From: Hyphomicrobiales bacterium
GTDB lineage: Bacteria > Pseudomonadota > Alphaproteobacteria > Rhizobiales > Kaistiaceae
DNA length: 7,585 bases
Reading direction: 5' to 3'
NCBI GenBank assembly: GCA_017305815.1
Contig: JAFKJZ010000298.1
Location: 1 to 7,585, forward strand
Shown here: positions 1 to 5,337 of the stretch, one piece after another
Position numbering within the stretch: the stretch's first letter is position 1
Layout of the letters: each line of letters starts with the position of its first letter
The notes under the pieces: generated by a model
Told to the model about the DNA's origin: nothing
What the model saw: the letters and a program-made list of their open reading frames with translations, nothing else
Databases searched by the model: none
Made by a program: the position numbers and the translations under genes

Positions 1-1098
1 GCCGTCCTCGAGCGTCGCCATGCCCAGCCGGTAGCCGCCGACCTGGGCGACGAAGCCGACCATCGGCGGCCCCAGCAGGAAGCCCGAAAACGACAGCAGC
101 GACAGCGCAGCGACGTTAACGGCCGGCGGTCCCTCGCGCGAGGCGGCCGCGGTGACGGCGAGCGGGAAGACGATCGAGACGCCGAAGCCGGTTGCGGCCG
201 CGCCGATGATCACCATGAACGGATCGACGGCGAGCACCACCACCAGCAGGCCGGCGAGCGCCACCGCGCAGCAGACGCGCGCCATCTTCACGGCGCCATA
301 GCGCATCGACAGCCAGTCGCCGATCAGGCGGCCGAACGCCATCAACATGCTGAAGGCGGTCAGCGCGTAACCCGTCGTCGGCGGCTTCGATCCGAACACG
401 TCGCGCAGATAGATGGCGCTCCAGTCGATGATGCCGCCTTCGACCAGCAGCATGCCGAAAGCGAACAGGCAGAGCAGCACGATCTTCGGCGAAGGCAGCA
501 CGAAGGCCGGGGTCTTCGCCTTGGGCGAGGCGTCCTCGGCGGTGTGGATCGGCGGCAGGCGCGAGGCGAGCGCCTCGCCGATCACGAACACCGAGATCAC
601 CACTACGATCATGTGGATGCCGGGCGACAGGCCATAGGTCGCGGCGAGCGATCCGGTGACACTGCCGCCCATCAGGCCGAAGCTCCAGAAGGCATGGCAG
701 CGCGACATCACCGTGCGGCCGATCGCGCGGCCGATCCGGTCGGCGGTCACGTTGAGGGCGACCTCGAGCGGCCCCATGCCGAGGCCGACGAGCACCAGCG
801 CCAGGAACAGCAGCGTCGGCGAGGTCGCGAAGCCGGGAAGCAGCAGCGGTCCGAGCAGCAGCGGGAAACCGATCTTGATCGCGCGGCGTGGCCCGAGCCA
901 CTCCACCACCGCGCCGGAGAACGCCATCGAGGTGACGAGGCCGATCGGCACGCCGAGCAGGCAGATCGCCAGCGTCGCCGGCTCCAGGCCCAGCTTGTGC
1001 TGGACGTCCGGAATGCGGATCAGCCAGTTCGACATGGAGCTGGAATAAAAGAAGAACAGCGCCATGATGAGGCGCGCGGACGCGAAGGAAAGGCCCAT
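1..1098 (-). CDS. MFS transporter, MosC/YbjJ-like (3' end cut by window edge)
   Basis: This is an inner-membrane major facilitator superfamily transporter. The frame is open from an ATG at 1098 down to base 1, giving 366 residues with no stop, so the last part of the protein lies outside the window. The reading shows many hydrophobic helices typical of a 12-helix carrier. Near the N terminus is SNWLIRIPDVQHKLGL (residues 23-38), and MSRCHAFWSFGLMGGS follows at 131-146. EGGIIDWSAIYLRD (220-233) opens the second half. These signatures are what I recall for the MosC/YbjJ branch of MFS; MosC is linked to rhizopine transport in Sinorhizobium. The substrate cannot be inferred here, because the adjacent terC gene has no catabolic role and the downstream gene is not visible. 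The Shine-Dalgarno signal is weak (CAGAG about 6 bases upstream). Family assignment is fairly sure, substrate unknown. Confidence 0.9.
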   Translation of the reverse strand, partial: MGLSFASARLIMALFFFYSSSMSNWLIRIPDVQHKLGLEPATLAICLLGVPIGLVTSMAFSGAVVEWLGPRRAIKIGFPLLLGPLLLPGFATSPTLLFLALVLVGLGMGPLEVALNVTADRIGRAIGRTVMSRCHAFWSFGLMGGSVTGSLAATYGLSPGIHMIVVVISVFVIGEALASRLPPIHTAEDASPKAKTPAFVLPSPKIVLLCLFAFGMLLVEGGIIDWSAIYLRDVFGSKPPTTGYALTAFSMLMAFGRLIGDWLSMRYGAVKMARVCCAVALAGLLVVVLAVDPFMVIIGAAATGFGVSIVFPLAVTAAASREGPPAVNVAALSLLSFSGFLLGPPMVGFVAQVGGYRLGMATLEDG

Positions 1099-1162
1099 TT
1101 CGGACTCTGTCGTTGTTGGGTTGCGGACGCAGCCGAAGCCGCGTGGATGGATTGGCGCCATC

Positions 1163-1215
1163 CGGGCAAAAACGCCCGCCAGAAGGGGGAAATTCCTTGT
1201 ACAGGCGCCCCCTGG
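1163..1215 (-). other. Two adjacent hairpins in the MFS leader
   Basis: Two inverted repeats sit back to back between terC and the MFS gene. The first pairs CGGGC (1163-1167) with GCCCG (1174-1178) around a six-base loop that reads GTTTTT on the minus strand. The second pairs CCAG/CTGG (1179-1182 with 1212-1215) and GGGG/CCCC (1185-1188 with 1208-1211), with an AA bulge and a loop of about 19 bases. Neither is followed by a T-tract in the direction of transcription, so they are not classic intrinsic terminators. They could still end the pcs-terC transcript or structure the MFS 5' leader. The arms are seen in the sequence; the function is inference. Confidence 0.3.
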
Positions 1216-1222
1216 CACGTGC

Positions 1223-1243
1223 AACCGATTCTAGAACCGATTC
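1223..1243. repeat. 9-bp direct repeat, possible operator upstream of the MFS gene
   Basis: AACCGATTC occurs twice (1223-1231 and 1235-1243), separated by TAG, so the period is 12 bp. The junction makes the palindrome TTCTAGAA (1229-1236). A second 8-bp palindrome, GCACGTGC, lies just beside it at 1215-1222. Each copy contains AACCGATT, an AAyCGrTT-type core with a central CG that resembles LacI-family operator centres. The repeat lies about 125-145 bp upstream of the MFS start, where a promoter or operator would fit. No matching regulator gene is visible in the window. The repeat is directly visible; the operator role is inference. Confidence 0.4.
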
Positions 1244-1297
1244 AATCTGCCGGATCCAGTCAAAACCAGAGATCCGGCCTTCGGTTCGCGCCCTGGT

Positions 1298-2017
1298 TCA
1301 TGCCTTCTTGCGGTTGCGCTGCGCGACCACGTTCAGCACTTCCACGACCGTCGAGAACGCCATCGCCGCGTAGAGGTAGCTGCGCGGGATATGGAAGCCG
1401 ATGCCGTCGGCGATCAGCGCCGCGCCGATCATCAGCAGGAAGGCCAGTGCCAGCATCTTGGTGGTCGGGTGGTGCTCGATGAAGTGCGAGATCGGGCCGG
1501 AGGCGATGTACATGATGATCATCGCCACGATGACGGCGGCGATCATGATCTCGAGATGCTCGGCCATGCCGATCGCGGTGATGATCGAATCGACCGAGAA
1601 GACGATGTCGATGACGATGATCTGGGCGACGATCGCGGCGAAGCCGGCCTTCAGCGCCCCGCCCGCCCCTTCGTCGTGACCTTCGACGCCCTTATGGATC
1701 TCGTGCGTCGCCTTGTAGACGAGGAACAGGCCGCCCGCGAGCAGGATCAGGTCGCGCCAGGAGAACGGGTGCTCGAACAGGGTGAAGACCGGCGTCGTCA
1801 GGCCGATCAGGTAGGAAAGCACCATCAGCAGCAGGACGCGGAACACCAGCGCCAGCGACAGGCCGATCTGGCGCGCCCGCTTCGCCTGTTCGGCCGGGAG
1901 CCGCGAGACGAGCACCGAGATGAACACAACATTGTCGATGCCGAGCACGATCTCCATGACGGAGAGCGTCAGGAAGCTGATCCATGCCGCCGGCTGAAAC
2001 AGAAGGTCGACGTTCAT
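1298..2017 (-). CDS. TerC family integral membrane protein (probable metal ion transporter)
   Basis: The protein is 239 residues, close to the size of the E. coli TerC-family member YgdQ. It is polytopic, with about seven hydrophobic segments. It carries the TerC-family acidic membrane motifs: MEIVLGIDN at residues 21-29 (E22, D28, N29) and IDIVFSVDSI at 136-145 (D137, D143), plus a membrane-embedded E226 near the C terminus. A hydrophilic loop rich in His, Asp and Glu (about 103-118) lies between the halves. Characterised TerC relatives such as Alx in E. coli and MeeF/MeeY in Bacillus act in Mn export or in metalation of secreted enzymes; older names refer to tellurium resistance. The start at 2017 is preceded by GAGGAG, which overlaps the pcs stop codon, so it is probably translated from the pcs transcript. 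Metal specificity is not proven by the sequence. Confidence 0.9.
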   Translation of the reverse strand: MNVDLLFQPAAWISFLTLSVMEIVLGIDNVVFISVLVSRLPAEQAKRARQIGLSLALVFRVLLLMVLSYLIGLTTPVFTLFEHPFSWRDLILLAGGLFLVYKATHEIHKGVEGHDEGAGGALKAGFAAIVAQIIVIDIVFSVDSIITAIGMAEHLEIMIAAVIVAMIIMYIASGPISHFIEHHPTTKMLALAFLLMIGAALIADGIGFHIPRSYLYAAMAFSTVVEVLNVVAQRNRKKA

Positions 2018-2032
2018 CGGCGGGTTCGCTCC

Positions 2033-2734
2033 TCAGCTTCGGCGAGGCAGGCGGAAACGGGTCGCCTGGAGAACCGCGCCGATGATGGTCAGATAGACGG
2101 TGGTCAGCCCGAGGCCGGCCAGAACCAGTTGATTCGGCTTCAGTTCGGCCAGGACGGAAAGCAGCGAGAAGATCGACCAGGCGAGCGTCACCGTCAGCGT
2201 CAGCGGACGCAGCCGCTTGACCCGCACCGGATGCACGAACTCGACCGGCGAGAAAGTGAGCACCGCGAGCGCGACGATGACGATGACAGAGAACACCGGC
2301 GGCGGCGCGAACACCATCAGCACGAAGACGACCATGTTCCAGACCGCCGGGAACCCACGAAACCCGTATTCGCGCGTCTTCATCCGGGTGTCGGCGAAAT
2401 AGAGCGCGCCGATGACCGCCACGAGGATGCCGGCCGGCGCCGCCAGCATCGGCGGCATGAGGTCCGAGCGGGCCAGGATCAGCGCGGGAATGAAGACATA
2501 GGTCGTGTAGTCGATCACCATGTCGAGGATGGCGCCGTCGAACCAGGGCACGCGTTCGCCGACGCGGAAGCCGCGCGCCAGGGGGCCATCGACGCCGTCG
2601 ACGAAGAGGGCCGCGCCGAGCCAGAGGAAGGTCTCCACCCACGCGCCGCGCGCCACGGCGAGCGCTGCAAGCAGCGCGAAGGCGGCGCCGCTCGCCGTAA
2701 GCAGATGAACGGCCCAGGTCTTCGTCGTTGGCAT
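2033..2734 (-). CDS. pcs: Phosphatidylcholine synthase
   Basis: Pcs condenses CDP-diacylglycerol with choline to give phosphatidylcholine and CMP in the inner membrane, the one-step bacterial route that uses host- or soil-derived choline. The 233-residue protein carries the CDP-alcohol phosphotransferase motif in its Pcs form, with twelve residues between AR and G: D49-G50, A53-R54, G67, D71 and D75. Further rhizobial Pcs signatures are HLLTASG (10-16), GFPAVWNMVVF (127-137) and FVHPVRVKRLRPL (166-178). It is hydrophobic throughout, as expected for about eight helices. The frame stays open upstream to 2866, but I chose the ATG at 2734. It has GGGGA about 7 bases upstream and gives the usual family length of about 240 residues, while the extra N-terminal stretch is Arg-rich and unlike Pcs. 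It is the first gene of a pair with terC. Confidence 0.93.
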   Translation of the reverse strand: MPTTKTWAVHLLTASGAAFALLAALAVARGAWVETFLWLGAALFVDGVDGPLARGFRVGERVPWFDGAILDMVIDYTTYVFIPALILARSDLMPPMLAAPAGILVAVIGALYFADTRMKTREYGFRGFPAVWNMVVFVLMVFAPPPVFSVIVIVALAVLTFSPVEFVHPVRVKRLRPLTLTVTLAWSIFSLLSVLAELKPNQLVLAGLGLTTVYLTIIGAVLQATRFRLPRRS

Positions 2735-2807
2735 AAGGATCCCCAGCTGCACTGGCCGCCGGCGAAGGTTGCGCGGCCGCATCCAGCGCCTTTGGCAGCT
2801 TTTACTG

Positions 2808-2836
2808 TCGATACGTGCTCCAACGCTGGCTGGCAA
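2808..2836 (-). promoter_or_regulatory. Candidate sigma-70-like promoter for pcs-terC
   Basis: On the minus strand, TTGCCA (2836-2831, five of six bases matching TTGACA) is followed after exactly 17 bp by TATCGA (2813-2808, a weak -10). Transcription would start near 2801 and leave a leader of about 67 bases before the pcs ATG. The -35 box lies inside a small inverted repeat, TGGCT (2827-2831) and AGCCA (2838-2842), which could be a protein-binding site. The rest of the 192-bp divergent gap (2735-2926) shows a GTCATGAC palindrome at 2850-2857 but no clear promoter for the rightward yeeE unit. This is prediction by eye only. Confidence 0.3.
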
Positions 2837-2926
2837 TAGCCACTGCGGCGTCATGACCTGCGACATCTGACAGGATTGCCCGCCTCCTATCCCTCACCCA
2901 CCATGACGGTATTGCAGGAGTACCGC

Positions 2927-3364
2927 ATGATCGGCTTTTCGCCCATATCCGCCATAATCGGAGGCGCCTTGATCGGCGCGGCCGCCGGCCTGCTATGGAT
3001 CGTCAATGGCCGTGTTGCCGGCATCTCGTCGATTTTCGGCTCGGCGCTGTCGCGCCGGCTCGAAGACCTGCCCTGGCGGCTGCTGTTCCTCGCCGGCTTG
3101 CCCATCGGAGCCGCCATCGGGCTTGCAGTCGCGCCGCGCCTGATTCCCGATGCGTCGGCCGCCATGCCCGCCCTCAATCTCGATCCGCTCGGCCTGGCGG
3201 CGTCGGGCCTGCTGGTCGGCGTCGGCACGGCTTTGGCGCGTGGCTGCACCTCGGGCCACGGCGTTTGCGGGCTGGCGCGGCTGTCGGTCCGCTCGATGGT
3301 CGCCGTCCTCGCCTTCATGGCGGCGGCGATCGTCACCGTCTTCATCGTGAGGCATGGCCTGTGA
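2927..3364 (+). CDS. YeeE/YedE family protein, N-terminal half (sulfur transport)
   Basis: This 145-residue membrane protein matches the first half of the YeeE/YedE (DUF395, Sulf_transp) fold. In E. coli the fused form, TsuA (YeeE), takes up thiosulfate; many proteobacteria encode the halves separately, as in PmpA/PmpB. The key signature is ARGCTSGHGVCG at residues 105-116 with C107 and C114, a motif whose cysteine is important for substrate passage in TsuA. Other typical stretches are GGALIGAAAGLLWIVNGRVAG in the first helix region (12-32) and DPLGLAASGLLVGVGTALARG (86-106). An earlier in-frame ATG exists at 2876, but the ATG at 2927 is preferred. It has a clean GGAG 7 bases upstream and aligns with the usual family start. 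The gene diverges from pcs and overlaps the next gene by four bases (GTGA), implying translational coupling. Confidence 0.88.
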   Translation: MIGFSPISAIIGGALIGAAAGLLWIVNGRVAGISSIFGSALSRRLEDLPWRLLFLAGLPIGAAIGLAVAPRLIPDASAAMPALNLDPLGLAASGLLVGVGTALARGCTSGHGVCGLARLSVRSMVAVLAFMAAAIVTVFIVRHGL

Positions 3365-3711
3365 CCATGCGCCCGGCCCTCTTCCGCCTCGGCGCGCTCG
3401 CGTCCGGCCTCTTGTTCGGCCTTGGCTTGGCGATTTCGGGCATGATCGATCCGTCCAAGGTGAAGGCGTTCCTCGACATCGCCGCGATCCCGACCGGGGG
3501 CTGGGACCCGAGCCTCGCCTTCGTGATGGCCTCGGCGGTACTGGTCAGCATGGCGGCGCTCAGGATCGCCCACCGCCATCGTCACCCGATCGCCGCCGCG
3601 ACGTTCGCGACGCCGAGCGCCCGTCGTGTCGACGCGCCGCTGGTGCTCGGATCGATCCTGTTCGGCATCGGCTGGGGCCTGTCTGATCCGCGGGCGCCGC
3701 AATCCGGATGA
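3361..3711 (+). CDS. YeeE/YedE family protein, C-terminal half, shortened at its 3' end
   Basis: This is the partner half of the YeeE/YedE transporter. It starts at GTG 3361, which overlaps the previous stop and has GAGG 8 bases upstream, giving 116 residues. ATG 3367 (114 residues) is the alternative. Numbered from the ATG, family signatures are SGLLFGLGLAISGMIDPSKVKAFLD (13-37), GGWDPSLAFVMASA (44-57) and DAPLVLGSILFGIGWGL (89-105). Homologues normally continue from GWGL into a Cys-containing AGxCPGPA segment and a last helix, roughly 30 more residues. Here GWGL is followed only by SDPRAPQSG and a stop, and the protein contains no cysteine. Neither other frame downstream restores the missing segment, so this looks like a 3' deletion rather than a simple frameshift. 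It may be non-functional or a degenerate remnant. Family assignment is sure; activity is doubtful. Confidence 0.82.
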   Translation: MTMRPALFRLGALASGLLFGLGLAISGMIDPSKVKAFLDIAAIPTGGWDPSLAFVMASAVLVSMAALRIAHRHRHPIAAATFATPSARRVDAPLVLGSILFGIGWGLSDPRAPQSG

Positions 3712-3728
3712 TGAAAAGACACAGGCCC
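3675..3728 (+). promoter_or_regulatory. Stem enclosing the ribosome binding site of the UbiH-like gene
   Basis: GGGCCTGT (3675-3682), inside the end of the yeeE half, is perfectly complementary to ACAGGCCC (3721-3728) just before the hydroxylase ATG at 3733. The right arm contains AGG (3723-3725), the only visible Shine-Dalgarno-like sequence, 7 bases from the start. Within the 38-base loop are two further small stems, ATCCG/CGGAT (3686-3690 with 3705-3709) and GCGG/CCGC (3690-3693 with 3697-3700), which share base 3690. No T-tract follows. If the stem forms in the mRNA it would mask the start site and couple hydroxylase translation to that of the upstream gene. The base pairing is visible; the regulatory role is inference. 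Confidence 0.4.
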
Positions 3729-3732
3729 AGCC

Positions 3733-4893
3733 ATGACCGATGATCTCAGCGACGTAGCCGTAGTCGGCGGCGGCCCGGCCGGCCTCGTCGCCGCGCTGTT
3801 GGCGCGCAGCCATGGCGTTTCCGTGACCCTGGTCGCGCCGAAGACGCCGCCTCGCGACGAGCGCACGGTGGCGATGCTCGGCGCCTCGGTCGACATCCTG
3901 AAGCAGACCGGCATCTGGCCGGCGGTCGAATCGAAGGCTGCGCCTCTGCGCACCATGCGGATCGTCGATGCGACGCGCCGGCTGATCCGCGCGCCGCTGG
4001 TCGAATTCCACGCCTATGAGGTCGAGCGCGAGGCGTTCGGCTACAACATCCCGAACGCCGTGCTGATCGCCGCGCTCGACGAGGCGATCGACCAGGCCGG
4101 CATCGAGCGCGTGACCGGGTTCGCATCCGAGATCCAGCCGGAGGACGACGCGGTCACCGTGGTGACGGCCGATGGCGCCCGGATCCGCAGCAAGCTGCTC
4201 GGCGCCGCCGATGGCCGCCGCTCCAAGGCGCGCGACGCAGCCGGCCTCACCGTACGCAGCTGGTCCTATCCGCAGGCGGCCCTGGTCGTGAACATCGCCC
4301 ACAGCCGGCCGCATGACGACGTCTCGACCGAGTTCCATACCGAGACCGGCCCCTTCACCATCGTCCCGATGCCCGGCCTGCATTCCGCCATCGTCTGCGT
4401 CGAGAGCCCGACCGAGGCCGAGCGGCTGTCGAAGCTTGACGACGAGGCGCTCGCGGCCGAATTCGAGCGGCGCTCGCGCTCGATCGTGGGCAAGATCACC
4501 ATCGTCGGCAGCCGGCAGGTATTCCCGCTATCCGGCCAGACCGCCCGTCATTTCGCGGCGCGACGCATCGCACTGATCGGCGAAGCCGCGCACGTCTTCC
4601 CGCCGATCGGCGCCCAGGGGCTCAATCTCGGCCTGCGCGACGCGGCAGCCTTCGCCGCCGCGGTGGGCGACCATCGCGACGATCCCGGCAGCGCCGACGC
4701 GCTCGCCGCCTATGACAAGGCCCGCGCCGGCGACATCCTGTCGAGGACGACGGCGGTCGATGCGCTGAACCGCACGCTCCTGACCGATTTCCTGCCCGTG
4801 CAGGCCATGCGCGGCATCGGGCTCTACGCCATCGACCGGCTGCCGAAGCTGAAGCGCCTCGTGATGCGCCAGGGGCTGACGCCGCATCTGTGA
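3733..4893 (+). CDS. UbiH/UbiF-family FAD-dependent hydroxylase (probable ubiquinone biosynthesis)
   Basis: This 386-residue flavoprotein monooxygenase is the usual length of the UbiH/UbiF/VisC/COQ6 family, which hydroxylates the ubiquinone ring using FAD, NAD(P)H and oxygen at the membrane. The N-terminal dinucleotide-binding motif is VVGGGPAG (G12, G14, G17). The DG motif appears as GAADGRRSKAR (157-167). The ribityl-binding motif is LIGEAAHVFPPIGAQGLNLGLRD (281-303). That last motif has Glu at position 284 where UbiH-type enzymes commonly have Asp; I recall the Glu form in other alphaproteobacterial members. Alphaproteobacteria use one or a few such enzymes (UbiH, UbiL, UbiM) with differing ring-position specificity, and I cannot tell which carbon this one targets. 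It lies 21 bp after the shortened yeeE half with a masked, weak ribosome binding site. It may share that transcript. Confidence 0.9.
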   Translation: MTDDLSDVAVVGGGPAGLVAALLARSHGVSVTLVAPKTPPRDERTVAMLGASVDILKQTGIWPAVESKAAPLRTMRIVDATRRLIRAPLVEFHAYEVEREAFGYNIPNAVLIAALDEAIDQAGIERVTGFASEIQPEDDAVTVVTADGARIRSKLLGAADGRRSKARDAAGLTVRSWSYPQAALVVNIAHSRPHDDVSTEFHTETGPFTIVPMPGLHSAIVCVESPTEAERLSKLDDEALAAEFERRSRSIVGKITIVGSRQVFPLSGQTARHFAARRIALIGEAAHVFPPIGAQGLNLGLRDAAAFAAAVGDHRDDPGSADALAAYDKARAGDILSRTTAVDALNRTLLTDFLPVQAMRGIGLYAIDRLPKLKRLVMRQGLTPHL

Positions 4894-4938
4894 GGCGGCG
4901 GCGCGGCTTCGCTCAGCCAGCTAAATCGTTGCGGGAGG

Positions 4939-4967
4939 TTGACGTGGCCGGAACATCGTGGCTTCTG
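4939..4967 (+). promoter_or_regulatory. Weak candidate promoter for hspQ
   Basis: In the 100-bp gap before hspQ, TTGACG (4939-4944) stands 17 bp from CTTCTG (4962-4967). The first box is a good -35 and also fits the TTGAC core of alphaproteobacterial heat-shock (RpoH) promoters; the second is a poor -10. The spacing would place transcription start about 20 bases before the ATG. Control by RpoH would suit a heat-shock protein, but the evidence is slight. Confidence 0.2.
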
Positions 4968-4993
4968 GCCAGCCCGAGACAATTGGATAGGCC

Positions 4994-5326
4994 ATGGTTC
5001 AGCCGCGTACAGCCAAATTCCAGATCGGACAGATCGTCCGCCATCGTACCTTTCCGTTCCGGGGCGTGATTTTCGACGTCGATCCGGTCTTTTCCAACAC
5101 CGAGGAATGGTGGGATGCCATCCCCGCCGACGCCAGGCCGTCGCGCGATCAGCCCTTCTATCACCTGCTCGCCGAGAACGCGGAAACCGAGTACGTCGCC
5201 TATGTCTCGGAGCAGAACCTGCTGATCGACAATTCGGACGAGCCGCTGCGCCATCCGCAGATCCCGGACTATTTTTCCGAGCGCCGCGGCGACGTCTATC
5301 TCACGCGGAACGGCGGCCTGAACTAG
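4994..5326 (+). CDS. hspQ: Heat shock protein HspQ (YccV, hemimethylated-DNA-binding family)
   Basis: The 110-residue cytoplasmic protein matches HspQ, 105 residues in E. coli. HspQ was first described as binding hemimethylated oriC DNA and stabilising mutant DnaA, and later as an enhancer and substrate of the Lon protease. Recognisable family blocks are AKFQIGQIVRH (7-17), GVIFDVDPVFS (24-34) and QPFYHLLAENAETEYVAYVSEQNL (53-76), which align with the E. coli sequence through the conserved GQ-VRH, V-D-DPV-S and YH positions. The start ATG at 4994 has GGATAGG just upstream, and the N-terminal length agrees with the family. It is separated by 100 bp from the hydroxylase and is probably transcribed alone. 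It ends three bases from the stop of the oppositely oriented deoR-type gene. Confidence 0.93.
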   Translation: MVQPRTAKFQIGQIVRHRTFPFRGVIFDVDPVFSNTEEWWDAIPADARPSRDQPFYHLLAENAETEYVAYVSEQNLLIDNSDEPLRHPQIPDYFSERRGDVYLTRNGGLN

Positions 5327-5337
5327 CGTTCACGGCC
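5315..5337. terminator. Hairpin shared by the convergent hspQ and DeoR-type gene ends
   Basis: GGCCTGAAC (5315-5323) pairs with GTTCA (5328-5332) and GGCC (5334-5337), with one bulged C at 5333 and a four-base TAGC loop: nine base pairs in all. The stop codon of hspQ lies in the loop and the stop codon of the opposing gene lies in the right arm. Only three bases separate the two coding regions, so this is the only structure available to end either transcript. There is no T-tract on either strand, which weakens the call as a classic intrinsic terminator. Confidence 0.45.

Noticed and set aside
116..901. 261-codon minus-strand frame inside the MFS gene
   Set aside because: It is extremely Arg-rich and in a different frame from the continuous MFS reading 1098-1, which has transporter motifs and hydrophobic helices.
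2018..2032. A yybP-ykoY manganese riboswitch in front of the TerC gene, as found before some terC genes
   Set aside because: Only 15 bp separate pcs from terC, leaving no room, and I could not recognise the motif in the pcs leader at 2735-2807 either.
1391..2839. Very long plus-strand open frame (482 codons) antisense to terC and pcs
   Set aside because: The translation is low-complexity, rich in Arg, Asp, His and Gln, and matches no family; the minus-strand frames give clear TerC and Pcs proteins. High GC content keeps antisense frames open.
2735..2866. N-terminal extension of Pcs to an upstream ATG at 2866
   Set aside because: The added 44 residues are Arg-rich and unlike known Pcs starts; the ATG at 2734 has a good Shine-Dalgarno sequence and gives the usual length, and the candidate promoter lies within the extension.
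2887..4383. 498-codon minus-strand open frame antisense to the YeeE pair and the hydroxylase
   Set aside because: The composition is Arg/Ala/Asp/Gly-rich with no recognisable domain, while the opposite strand encodes conserved proteins with good start sites.
4894..4938. Possible terminator after the UbiH-like gene
   Set aside because: Only a very short GGCT/AGCC stem is visible and there is no T-tract; this is too weak to call.
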